Shown: in pieces, positions 56,517 through 64,000 of the stretch
How positions within the stretch are numbered: position 1 is the stretch's first letter
Layout: every line of letters starts with the position of its first letter
From: Arthrobacter sp. ZGTC131
Lineage (GTDB): Bacteria > Actinomycetota > Actinomycetes > Actinomycetales > Micrococcaceae
DNA length: 64,000 bases
Direction of reading: 5' to 3'
NCBI RefSeq assembly: GCF_002929275.1
Contig: NZ_PJIK01000007.1
Span: forward strand, 124,001-188,000
Translations under genes and position numbers: made by a program
The notes under the pieces: generated by a model
Database searches by the model: none
Seen by the model: only the letters and a program-made list of their open reading frames with translations
What the model was told of the DNA's origin: nothing

Positions 56517-56529
56517 TCATATCCGGAAG

Positions 56530-56557
56530 CGCAGGGCGCCGTTCCAGGCGCCCTGCG
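56530..56557 (+). terminator. Hairpin terminator after polA
   Basis: CGCAGGGCGCC-GTTCCA-GGCGCCCTGCG is an 11-bp perfect stem with a 6-base loop, 14 bases after the polA stop. No strong T-tract follows (TATGTCATT). Confidence 0.7.
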
Positions 56558-56589
56558 TATGTCATTAATCCGGGTTCAAATCATCCGGT

Positions 56590-56622
56590 TTCATTCATTC
56601 GGGTTCCATTCATTCGGGTTCA
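56590..56622 (+). repeat. Short direct repeat before the Eis-like gene
   Basis: CATTCATTCGGGTTC occurs twice in tandem, with a looser CCGGGTTCAAAT and CATCCGGTTT copy just before. The function is unknown. Confidence 0.45.
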
Positions 56623-56636
56623 AGGGGGAGCAGCAC

Positions 56637-57926
56637 GTGGCAGACAGGTATGAGATCAGGCGCTTCAGGGCGGCGGACAAGGGCGAGCCCGGTTACGCCC
56701 AGGGCACGGACTGGATTCAGGCCGTGGGCTTCGGCTTCCACGACACCCGCCGGAATGACGAATTCGTGGACAAGATCATGGCCATGTACCGGCAGGATAA
56801 CCGTGAGCTGACGGGCGTCTACCAGACGGGCCAGGTTGCACCGCATTCCCTGGCCGCCAACGTTCCCGTGGCCACGTTCGGCACACTGCGCAAGGACATG
56901 AACGTCGGCTACGGCCGTCAGCTCCGGACGCACATGGTGACGGCGGTGACCGTACGCGGCACGCACCGTCGCCAGGGCATCCTGCGCCGCATGATGACGG
57001 ACGACCTCGCTGCGGTAAAGGCAGACGGTCTGGCGATGGCGGCCCTGACCGCATCGGAAGGCTCCATCTACGGCCGCTTCGGCTACGGCGTGGCAACGTT
57101 TGAGCGCAGCATCAAGGTGGACACCGGGCCGCGCTTCAGCCTGCGTCACCAGCCTGCCGGATCCGTGGAAAGCGCCGACCGGAAAGTGCTGCTCGAGCTC
57201 GCCCCTGCAGTGTTCGAACGCGTGCACCGGCACACACCGGGGTCGATCATCCGGCAGGACGCCTACCGGCAGAACGTCTCCGGCGCCGTCGGCCGCGACG
57301 GCAGCGAGGACCAGGCAATCCGGTGCGCCCTGCACTACGACGCCGCGGGCGCCGTGGACGGCTACGTCTCGTACAAGTTCGCCGGCTGGGACACCAAGCC
57401 GTACACCATGGAGATCGTGGACCTTGTGGCGGCGACGGACGCCGCCTACCTGGATCTGTGGCAGTTCCTCGGCAGCATCGACCTCGTGGACCGGATCAGC
57501 TGGCCGGACGCGCCGGTGGACGACCCCCTGACCTGGGCGCTGGGGGACCCGCGGTGCATTGAGTCATCGGACCACCGGGACATGCTCTGGCTGCGGATCC
57601 TGGACACCGCCACGGCCCTGGCTGCCCGGCGGTACTCCGCGGACGGTTCACTCGTGCTGGAGGTCGGGGACGCCCTTGGCTTTGCCGGTGGCACGTTTAC
57701 CCTCGAGGTCAGCGGCGGGGAAGCACACGTCACCGAGGCTCCGGCGGGGTCGGAACCGGACCTGTCCCTGGACATCGCGGAACTCGGCTCCATCTATTTG
57801 GGGGCGGTTTGTCCCGTGACCCTGAAGGCCGCCGGCCGGGTCACCGAACACGCCCCGGGGGCGGCGCTGAAAGCGCGGCTCATGTTCGCCGTCGAACGCT
57901 CGCCGCACTGTCTGACGCATTTTTGA
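56637..57926 (+). CDS. Eis-like GNAT N-acetyltransferase
   Basis: A 429-residue three-domain acetyltransferase of the Eis family: the GNAT core (VTAVTVRGTHRRQGILRRMM, with the R-x-x-G-x-x-R acetyl-CoA loop), a second GNAT-like domain and an SCP2-like C-terminal domain. The last residue is Phe, consistent with the free C-terminal carboxylate that Eis enzymes use as catalytic base. Substrates are amines or aminoglycosides. GTG 56637 follows AAGGGGGAG; longer frames are not conserved. Confidence 0.88.
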   Translation: MADRYEIRRFRAADKGEPGYAQGTDWIQAVGFGFHDTRRNDEFVDKIMAMYRQDNRELTGVYQTGQVAPHSLAANVPVATFGTLRKDMNVGYGRQLRTHMVTAVTVRGTHRRQGILRRMMTDDLAAVKADGLAMAALTASEGSIYGRFGYGVATFERSIKVDTGPRFSLRHQPAGSVESADRKVLLELAPAVFERVHRHTPGSIIRQDAYRQNVSGAVGRDGSEDQAIRCALHYDAAGAVDGYVSYKFAGWDTKPYTMEIVDLVAATDAAYLDLWQFLGSIDLVDRISWPDAPVDDPLTWALGDPRCIESSDHRDMLWLRILDTATALAARRYSADGSLVLEVGDALGFAGGTFTLEVSGGEAHVTEAPAGSEPDLSLDIAELGSIYLGAVCPVTLKAAGRVTEHAPGAALKARLMFAVERSPHCLTHF

Positions 57927-57970
57927 CGGCGTTCCGGCAGGTCACAGGCCTTCAAGGTGGCCGCGGCGCT

Positions 57971-58000
57971 TTGACCGGCGTTGGCGAGTGCGACTAGAAT
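57971..58000 (+). promoter_or_regulatory. Sigma-70-like promoter of rpsA
   Basis: TTGACC (57971-57976) and TAGAAT (57995-58000) with an 18-base spacer. Transcripts would start near 58007, giving a leader of about 150 bases. Confidence 0.65.
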
Positions 58001-58155
58001 GAACGGGCGTGTACTAGGTGCACGTATCTAAAATCCACAAAATCAGGATGACCCGGCAGATCCGCGTGATATGCCGTGCTTTGCGCCTGCGTTCCATAAC
58101 GCGGGCGCGATGGTTTGCCTGACCGACTAACTATCCACAACGGAGCCCCTACTAC

Positions 58156-59631
58156 ATGACCATCACCTCCACCGAGAAGCCCGGTACCCCCGTAGTCGCC
58201 ATTAACGACATCGGTACCGCTGAGGACTTCCTCGCAGCAGTCGACGCCACCATCAAGTACTTCAACGACGGAGATCTCGTCGAAGGTACCGTCGTCAAGG
58301 TCGACCGCGACGAAGTTCTGCTCGACATCGGTTACAAGACCGAAGGTGTCATCCCCTCCCGCGAGCTGTCCATCAAGCACGACGTTGATCCCGGAGACGT
58401 CGTCTCCGTTGGCGATCAGGTCGAAGCCCTGGTGCTCACCAAGGAAGACAAAGAAGGCCGCCTGATCCTCTCCAAGAAGCGTGCTCAGTACGAGCGCGCC
58501 TGGGGCGACATCGAGAAGGTCAAGGAAGAAGACGGTGTCGTCACCGGTACCGTCATCGAGGTTGTCAAGGGTGGTCTTATCCTCGACATCGGTCTGCGCG
58601 GCTTCCTGCCCGCATCCCTCGTCGAGATGCGCCGTGTGCGCGACCTTGCTCCGTACATCGGTCAGCAGATCGAAGCCAAGATCATCGAGCTGGACAAGAA
58701 CCGCAACAACGTTGTGCTGTCCCGCCGTGCCTGGCTCGAGCAGACCCAGTCCGAGGTCCGCTCCACGTTCCTCAACAAGCTGGAAAAGGGCCAGGTCCGT
58801 CCCGGCGTCGTTTCCTCCATCGTCAACTTCGGTGCCTTCGTGGACCTGGGCGGCGTAGACGGCCTGGTTCACGTTTCCGAGCTGTCCTGGAAGCACATCG
58901 ACCACCCGTCCGAGGTTGTCGAAGTTGGCCAGGAAGTCACCGTCGAGGTTCTCGAGGTCGACCTGGACCGCGAGCGCGTTTCCCTGTCGCTCAAGGCTAC
59001 GCAGGAAGATCCGTGGCAGACCTTCGCCCGCACCCACGCCCTCGGCCAGGTTGTTCCGGGTAAGGTCACCAAGCTCGTTCCGTTCGGTGCGTTCGTTCGC
59101 GTCGAAGACGGCATCGAAGGCCTCGTTCACATCTCCGAGCTGGCTGTCCGCCACGTTGAGCTTGCTGAGCAGGTTGTCTCCGTTGGTGACGAGCTGTTCG
59201 TCAAGGTCATCGACATCGACCTCGAGCGCCGCCGCATCTCCCTCTCCCTCAAGCAGGCTAACGAGGGCGTTGACGCCGACAGCACCGAATTCGATCCGGC
59301 TCTCTACGGCATGGCCGCAGAGTACGACGAAGAGGGCAACTACAAGTACCCGGAGGGCTTCGACCCGGAGTCCAACGAGTGGCTTGAAGGCTACGAGAAC
59401 CAGCGCGCAGCCTGGGAGCAGCAGTACGCTGACGCCCAGACCCGTTGGGAAGCTCACAAGAAGCAGGTTTCCCAGCATGCTGCCGACGACGCTGCAGCTG
59501 CAACGTCCGGTGACAGCGATTCCGGCACCACCAGCTACTCCTCGGAGCCCGCTGCAGCCGAGACCGGTGCAGGCACGCTTGCTTCGGACGAGGCTCTCGC
59601 GGCACTGCGCGAGAAGCTGACCGGCAACTAA
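58156..59631 (+). CDS. rpsA: 30S ribosomal protein S1
   Basis: A 491-residue S1 protein with four S1/OB repeats at about residues 36-105, 123-190, 208-278 and 295-365 (GDLVEGTVVKVDRDEVLLDI, GVVTGTVIEVVKGGLILDIG, GQVRPGVVSSIVNFGAFVDL, GQVVPGKVTKLVPFGAFVRV). An acidic and Ala/Ser-rich tail follows. The four-repeat form is normal for actinobacteria. It binds mRNA on the 30S subunit. Codon use is strongly biased toward GTC/CTC/ATC/AAG, as expected for a highly expressed gene. Confidence 0.97.
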   Translation: MTITSTEKPGTPVVAINDIGTAEDFLAAVDATIKYFNDGDLVEGTVVKVDRDEVLLDIGYKTEGVIPSRELSIKHDVDPGDVVSVGDQVEALVLTKEDKEGRLILSKKRAQYERAWGDIEKVKEEDGVVTGTVIEVVKGGLILDIGLRGFLPASLVEMRRVRDLAPYIGQQIEAKIIELDKNRNNVVLSRRAWLEQTQSEVRSTFLNKLEKGQVRPGVVSSIVNFGAFVDLGGVDGLVHVSELSWKHIDHPSEVVEVGQEVTVEVLEVDLDRERVSLSLKATQEDPWQTFARTHALGQVVPGKVTKLVPFGAFVRVEDGIEGLVHISELAVRHVELAEQVVSVGDELFVKVIDIDLERRRISLSLKQANEGVDADSTEFDPALYGMAAEYDEEGNYKYPEGFDPESNEWLEGYENQRAAWEQQYADAQTRWEAHKKQVSQHAADDAAAATSGDSDSGTTSYSSEPAAAETGAGTLASDEALAALREKLTGN

Positions 59632-59643
59632 TTGCCGCAGCTG

Positions 59644-59665
59644 CTCCGGGAGTCCGCTCCCGGAG
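59644..59665 (+). other. Hairpin downstream of rpsA
   Basis: CTCCGGGAG-TCCG-CTCCCGGAG is a 9-bp stem 12 bases after the rpsA stop. It may be a 3'-end stabiliser, upstream of the stronger terminator. Confidence 0.55.
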
Positions 59666-59696
59666 CCCAGGCAGTTGGTAGCTTGAAATAGCACGC

Positions 59697-59732
59697 AAAA
59701 GGTGGCCGTCCCCTCGGGGGCGGCCACCTTTT
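59697..59732. terminator. Bidirectional terminator between rpsA and PfpI gene
   Basis: AAAAGGTGGCCG ... CGGCCACCTTTT is a long stem (12-16 bp with the inner TCCCC/GGGGG) ending in A/T runs on both sides. It suits termination of rpsA and of the convergent PfpI gene. Confidence 0.85.
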
Positions 59733-59762
59733 CGTTAAAGTCCGGCCTGCGCGGGCCCGCGG

Positions 59763-60329
59763 TCAGGCGGTCTGGCCCGCGTGCTCGCCCTCGGCGATCT
59801 CTTCCAGCAGTTTGTCGTTGAATGCTTCAAGGTCGGCCGGCTTCCGGCTCGTCACGAAGCCCTGGTCCACAACCACCTGCTCGTCCGTCCAGTTAGCGCC
59901 GGCGTTCCGGAGGTCCGTGGCGAGTGTGTGGTACGACGTGAGGTTCCGCCCCTTCACGACGCCCGCATCGATGAGGAGCCAGGGGCCGTGGCAGATGGCT
60001 GCCACCGGCTTGTGCTGCTCGAAGAAGCTCCGGGCAAACGCCTGGGCGTCCTTGTCCACCCTGAGATGGTCCGCGTTGACGACGCCGCCGGGGATCACCA
60101 AGGCGTGGAAGTCGGAAGCATTGGCCTCTGACAGGGTCAGGTCGACATCGAAGGTATCTCCCTTGTCCACGCCCTTGAATCCTTGGAGCTTCCCGCTCTT
60201 CGGGGCCACCAGGACAGGTTCGCCGCCGGCTTCCTTGACTGCATTCCACGGGCTAGTTAGCTCGACCTGCTCCACGCCGTCCGTCAGTACAAAGGCGACC
60301 CTCTTGCCTGCGATGTTGTGCTCTGACAT
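59763..60329 (-). CDS. PfpI/DJ-1 family protein
   Basis: A 188-residue type 1 glutamine-amidotransferase-like protein: RVAFVLTDGVEQVELTSPWN, HALVIPGGVVNADHLRVDKD and the catalytic elbow AICHGPWLLI (Cys-His). The family has protease, glyoxalase or deglycase-type activities. AAGAAGGAGG lies before the ATG at 60327-60329. It ends at the bidirectional terminator after rpsA. Confidence 0.9.
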   Translation of the reverse strand: MSEHNIAGKRVAFVLTDGVEQVELTSPWNAVKEAGGEPVLVAPKSGKLQGFKGVDKGDTFDVDLTLSEANASDFHALVIPGGVVNADHLRVDKDAQAFARSFFEQHKPVAAICHGPWLLIDAGVVKGRNLTSYHTLATDLRNAGANWTDEQVVVDQGFVTSRKPADLEAFNDKLLEEIAEGEHAGQTA

Positions 60330-60432
60330 TCGTCCTCCTTCTTTCCTGGTGTGGTGCCTTACAGCATCAACCCTAGAAAGCGGGAAAGTGATAAGCAAGC
60401 TGATAATTGCAACCGACACTACGGCCAGGCAG

Positions 60433-61137
60433 TCAGCGGTTCAGCGGAACGTCGATCCATTCCGTGCCCTCCGGCTGGAGGTCCGCGCTTCCGGCCGTCA
60501 TGGCCGCCAGGCGTTCGGCGGCCTCCGCCAGGGTGTCCGGCGCGTCGGGCAGGGCGAGCCGCAGAACGGTGGAGCGGGGCTCGTAGCCGGTCTCGGCCAT
60601 GACGTAGCCCGAACTGCGGAGATCGTTCTCGAGGCGCCCCGCCGCGGCGTGCGGCACCCGGACGGCGCAGATGCGCAGCCGCCTGCGCTGCACCAGGGGA
60701 GCGAGCTCCAGGGCGGCGGAGACCGACTCGGAGTAGGCGCGGACAAGGCCGCCGGCCCCCAGCAGGATCCCGCCGAAGTAGCGCACGACGACGGCACTGA
60801 CGTCGCTGAGGTCCGTCACCCCGGGCGCGGTTTCCCGCCGGATCAGCGCTTCCAGCATGGGGATCCCGGCGGTGCCGGACGGTTCGCCGTCGTCGCTGGA
60901 ACGCTGGACGTCCCGGTCCGGGCCCAGGACGAAGGCGGAGCAGTGATGCCGGGCGTCGCGGAATTCCCGCCGCAGGTCTGCCACCAGTGCCCGTGCGTCG
61001 TCTTCGTTGTCCGCGCGCCGTAGCACCGTGATGAACCTCGACCGCTTGATGTCCATCTCATGGCGGAAATCGGGCCCCGCGGCCAGGGAGGTGTAGGCCG
61101 ATGTCCTGCTCTCCGGGGGATCTGACGCTTCTGCCAC
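60433..61137 (-). CDS. YigZ/IMPACT family protein
   Basis: A 234-residue YigZ-type protein: IKRSRFITVLRRADNEDDAR, SSDDGEPSGTAGIPMLEALI and VVVRYFGGILLGAGGLVRAY are the hallmark IMPACT_N/UPF0029 segments. A C-terminal ACT-like DUF1949 domain follows. Function is not settled. GTG 61135-61137 is divergent from coaE, 22 bases away. Confidence 0.92.
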   Translation of the reverse strand: MAEASDPPESRTSAYTSLAAGPDFRHEMDIKRSRFITVLRRADNEDDARALVADLRREFRDARHHCSAFVLGPDRDVQRSSDDGEPSGTAGIPMLEALIRRETAPGVTDLSDVSAVVVRYFGGILLGAGGLVRAYSESVSAALELAPLVQRRRLRICAVRVPHAAAGRLENDLRSSGYVMAETGYEPRSTVLRLALPDAPDTLAEAAERLAAMTAGSADLQPEGTEWIDVPLNR

Positions 61138-61159
61138 CGGTTCAGTTTAGTCTTGGGGA

Positions 61160-62413
61160 GTGCTGAAGATCGGGTTGACGGGCGGCATCGCCTCGGGGAA
61201 GTCCATGGTGGCCGCTCGCCTCAGGGAACTAGGGGCCGTGCTCGTTGATGCCGACGCCATCGCGCGTGACGTGGTGGAACCGGGCACTCCGGGCCTTGCC
61301 GCGGTCGTCCGCGCCTTCGGGCCGGAAATCCTCGACGCCGGCGGCCGGCTCGACCGGCCGCGGCTCGGCGCCGTCGTGTTTGGGGACCCGGCGGCGCGGG
61401 AAGAACTGAACGGAATCGTCCACCCGCTCGTCCGGGCGCAGGCAGCCGAAGTCATCGCGGCGGCCCCGCGGGACGCCGTCGTGGTCCAGGACATTCCGCT
61501 CCTCGTCGAGACCGGCCAGGAAAGTAGCTTCCACCTCGTCGTGGTGGTGGACGCGCCCGAAGCGACGCGGGTGCGGCGGATGGTCGAACACCGGGGGATG
61601 ACGGAGGATGAGGCCCGCGCCCGGATGGCCGCGCAGGCGTCGCGGGACGTCCGGCTCGCAGCAGCCGATGTAGTGCTGGACAATTCCGGTACCCCGAAGG
61701 AGGTGCGGGACGCGGTGGGCCGGCTGTGGGAGGAACGGCTGCTGCCGTTTGCGCGGAATATCGGGGAAGCCCGTGTTGCCGACCGGTCCGGCGGGCCGGT
61801 GCTGGCGGAGCACGACCCCGGGTGGCGCCGCCAGGCGGCCCGGCTGTCCGCGCGGCTGAAACTGGCCGCTCCGGACGACATCCTGGCCGTTGACCACATA
61901 GGCTCGACGGCGGTGCCGGGGCTGGACGCGAAGAACGTCATCGACATGCAGCTTGCGGTCCGGGACCTGGACACCGCGGACAGGATCGCGCCCCTCCTTG
62001 CGCAGGCCGGCTTCCCGGCCTGGCCCGGAATCCTGCTGGACAGCCCTAAACCCGGACGCCCCGAGCCGGCCGCCTGGTCCAAGCGCCTGCACGGAAACGC
62101 CGATCCCGGACGGCCGGTCAACGTCCACGTCCGCGTCGCCGGCTCGCCGGGGTGGCGTTTCGCCCTGTGCTTCAGGGACTGGCTGATGGCGGAACCCCAT
62201 GCGCTGGCGGCATACCTTGCCGAAAAGCGGCGGCTGGCTGCCCTGCATGCGGCGGAGCTGACCACAGCGGGGTACGCCGGCGCCAAAGAACCCTGGTTCA
62301 CGGAGATCGCCTACCCGGGAATGGAACGGTGGGCCGGGAGCAGCGGCTGGCAGCCGCCGTCGTACGAATCTGGGAGCGTCCCCGGTGCCGGACCGGGTAC
62401 CGCCCAAAGCTGA
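61160..62413 (+). CDS. coaE: Dephospho-CoA kinase fused to GrpB (UPF0157) domain
   Basis: A 417-residue fusion. The N-terminal ~200 residues are CoaE: LKIGLTGGIASGKSMVAARL (P-loop), VLVDADAIARDVVEPG and VVVQDIPLLVE, completing CoA synthesis by phosphorylating dephospho-CoA. Residues ~210-400 are a GrpB/UPF0157 nucleotidyltransferase-like domain (DDILAVDHIGSTAVPGLDAK, NVIDMQLAVRDLD). The fusion is common in Micrococcales; the GrpB role is unknown. GTG 61160 begins the P-loop strand. Confidence 0.93.
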   Translation: MLKIGLTGGIASGKSMVAARLRELGAVLVDADAIARDVVEPGTPGLAAVVRAFGPEILDAGGRLDRPRLGAVVFGDPAAREELNGIVHPLVRAQAAEVIAAAPRDAVVVQDIPLLVETGQESSFHLVVVVDAPEATRVRRMVEHRGMTEDEARARMAAQASRDVRLAAADVVLDNSGTPKEVRDAVGRLWEERLLPFARNIGEARVADRSGGPVLAEHDPGWRRQAARLSARLKLAAPDDILAVDHIGSTAVPGLDAKNVIDMQLAVRDLDTADRIAPLLAQAGFPAWPGILLDSPKPGRPEPAAWSKRLHGNADPGRPVNVHVRVAGSPGWRFALCFRDWLMAEPHALAAYLAEKRRLAALHAAELTTAGYAGAKEPWFTEIAYPGMERWAGSSGWQPPSYESGSVPGAGPGTAQS

Positions 62414-62453
62414 ATCAGGAGTTCCTGTCAGTGGCCGGCGGTAGATTAGATAC

Positions 62454-64000
62454 ATGAGTCTTGCGCAGGAGATCAACCGCGTCGTTGCGCCCTTTGAGGT
62501 CATCAGCGAATTCAAGCCGGCCGGCGACCAGCCGGCGGCCATCGCCGAACTCACCGAGCGAATCAAGAACGGCGAGAAGGATGTGGTGCTCCTGGGCGCC
62601 ACGGGTACCGGAAAGAGCGCGACCACCGCCTGGCTGATCGAGCAGGTCCAGCGGCCCACCCTGGTGATGGTCCAGAACAAAACCCTCGCCGCGCAGCTGG
62701 CCAACGAGTTCCGCGAACTGCTGCCTAACAACGCGGTGGAGTACTTCGTCTCCTACTACGACTACTACCAGCCCGAGGCCTACGTCGCCCAGACGGACAC
62801 CTTCATTGAGAAGGACTCATCCGTCAACGAGGAAGTGGAACGGCTCCGGCACTCCGCCACCAACGCGCTGCTGACCCGCCGCGACGTGATCGTGGTGGCC
62901 ACCGTCTCCTGCATTTATGGCCTCGGCACGCCGGAAGAGTACATCGCCGGCATGGTGACGCTCCGCAAGGGGGCGGAGATGAACCGCGACGACCTTCTCC
63001 GGAAATTCGTCTCCATGCAGTACACCCGCAACGACATGGACTTCCACCGCGGCACGTTCCGCGTCCGCGGCGACACCGTGGAAATCATTCCCATGTACGA
63101 AGAACTCGCCATCCGGATCGAGTTCTTCGGCGACGAGATCGAGAACATCTACACGCTGCACCCGCTCACCGGGGAGGTCATCCGGGACGAGACCGAGATG
63201 TACGTCTTCCCGGCCTCGCACTACGTGGCCGGCCCGGAACGCATGAGCCGGGCGATCAAGAGAATCGAAGACGAACTGGCCGAGCGGCTCGCCGTGCTGG
63301 AAGGCCAGAACAAGCTGGTCGAGGCCCAGCGGCTCCGGATGCGCACCACGTACGACCTCGAAATGATGCAGCAGATGGGCTTCTGCAACGGCATCGAGAA
63401 CTATTCGTCGCACATCGACGGCCGCGCCCGCGGAACCGCGCCGCACTGCCTCATCGACTACTTCCCGGACGACTTCCTGCTGGTGATTGATGAATCCCAC
63501 GTCACCGTGCCGCAGATCGGCGCCATGTACGAGGGCGACATGTCGCGCAAGCGGAACCTTGTGGACCACGGCTTCCGGCTGCCCTCTGCGATGGACAACC
63601 GCCCGCTGAAATGGGACGAGTTCCAGGACCGCGTGGGCCAGGCCGTCTACTTGTCCGCCACCCCGGGCAAGTACGAGCTCGGCAAGGCGGACGGTTTCGT
63701 CCAGCAGATCATCCGTCCCACCGGCCTCATCGATCCCGAAGTCGTGGTCAAGCCCACCAAGGGCCAGATCGACGACCTCCTGGGTGAGATCCGGAACCGC
63801 ACCGACAAGAACGAACGCGTCCTGGTCACCACGCTCACCAAGCGGATGGCCGAGGACCTCACGGACTACCTGCTGGGGCACGGCGTCAAAGTGGAGTACC
63901 TGCACTCGGACGTGGACACCCTGCGCCGTGTGGAGCTGCTTCGTGAACTGCGGATGGGAACGTTCGACGTCCTGGTTGGCATCAACCTGCTCCGTGAGGG
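62454..64000 (+). CDS. uvrB: Excinuclease ABC subunit B, 3' end beyond window
   Basis: About 515 residues are present. Motifs: [18 protein letters not shown] (Walker A), the beta-hairpin [19 protein letters not shown]-type region ([18 protein letters not shown]), [19 protein letters not shown], motif [12 protein letters not shown], and [11 protein letters not shown]. It ends at VGINLLREG at the window edge, before motif VI. It verifies damage with UvrA and UvrC. ATG 62454 follows the CoaE-GrpB gene by 40 bases. Confidence 0.97.
   Translation, partial: MSLAQEINRVVAPFEVISEFKPAGDQPAAIAELTERIKNGEKDVVLLGATGTGKSATTAWLIEQVQRPTLVMVQNKTLAAQLANEFRELLPNNAVEYFVSYYDYYQPEAYVAQTDTFIEKDSSVNEEVERLRHSATNALLTRRDVIVVATVSCIYGLGTPEEYIAGMVTLRKGAEMNRDDLLRKFVSMQYTRNDMDFHRGTFRVRGDTVEIIPMYEELAIRIEFFGDEIENIYTLHPLTGEVIRDETEMYVFPASHYVAGPERMSRAIKRIEDELAERLAVLEGQNKLVEAQRLRMRTTYDLEMMQQMGFCNGIENYSSHIDGRARGTAPHCLIDYFPDDFLLVIDESHVTVPQIGAMYEGDMSRKRNLVDHGFRLPSAMDNRPLKWDEFQDRVGQAVYLSATPGKYELGKADGFVQQIIRPTGLIDPEVVVKPTKGQIDDLLGEIRNRTDKNERVLVTTLTKRMAEDLTDYLLGHGVKVEYLHSDVDTLRRVELLRELRMGTFDVLVGINLLRE

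Overview
The window is high-GC DNA with actinobacterial gene content and most resembles a soil Micrococcaceae genome (Arthrobacter/Pseudarthrobacter type). Pointers are a DUF4193 protein, an actinobacterial EF-G2-like GTPase, an amylosucrase, an xylulose-5-phosphate/fructose-6-phosphate phosphoketolase, a CoaE-GrpB fusion, an Eis-type acetyltransferase and the conserved polA / rpsA / coaE / uvrB neighbourhood. Many starts are GTG, and many genes overlap by 1-4 bases.

Layout. 1-15.8 kb is mixed chromosomal sequence: a decayed uridine-kinase-like fragment, a DUF4193 protein, an HrpB helicase, MoaA, an acetyltransferase-TetR operon with a palindromic operator, an EF-G-like GTPase, a surface M23 peptidase with a 16-unit 45-bp repeat array, an alpha/beta hydrolase, a tiny membrane protein behind a possibly structured leader, an amylosucrase, a LigD-type polymerase domain and a lipoprotein.

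15.8-41.9 kb is a complete-looking contractile injection system (eCIS) locus, the most notable part of the window. On the minus strand are a PAAR tip protein and a membrane-anchored Ig-like protein. A divergent LuxR regulator opens a roughly 22-kb plus-strand series: DUF4255 cap protein, AAA+ ATPase, DUF4157 protein, a 1348-residue putative effector, sheath, tube, tail-assembly protein, DUF6760 protein, a 981-residue disordered protein with repeated VQR motifs, a second tube protein, LysM protein, spike, gp25, baseplate J, tail protein I and a zinc-ribbon/glycan-binding-like membrane protein. An AfsR-like STAND regulator faces the end of the cluster. No tail-fibre gene is evident. The DUF4157 protein and the giant protein share an N-terminal L-A-L-Q-R-x-x-G-N-x-x-V motif, and the 981-residue protein carries a partial copy. 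This suggests a common sorting or loading signature. The giant protein ends in an HNH-like domain.

42-64 kb is housekeeping and stress sequence: a YciO/Sua5 protein, an orphan short-form KdpD with KdpE, a VOC protein, phosphoketolase divergent from a universal stress protein, a HAD-like protein, a PitA phosphate transporter preceded by a PHO-box-like repeat, a small membrane protein, an RibD-like reductase, a thioesterase, DNA polymerase I, an Eis-like acetyltransferase, ribosomal protein S1 with a clear promoter and terminator, a PfpI protein, a YigZ protein, CoaE-GrpB and the 5' part of uvrB, which runs off the window. No tRNA, rRNA, CRISPR array or intact insertion sequence was recognised.
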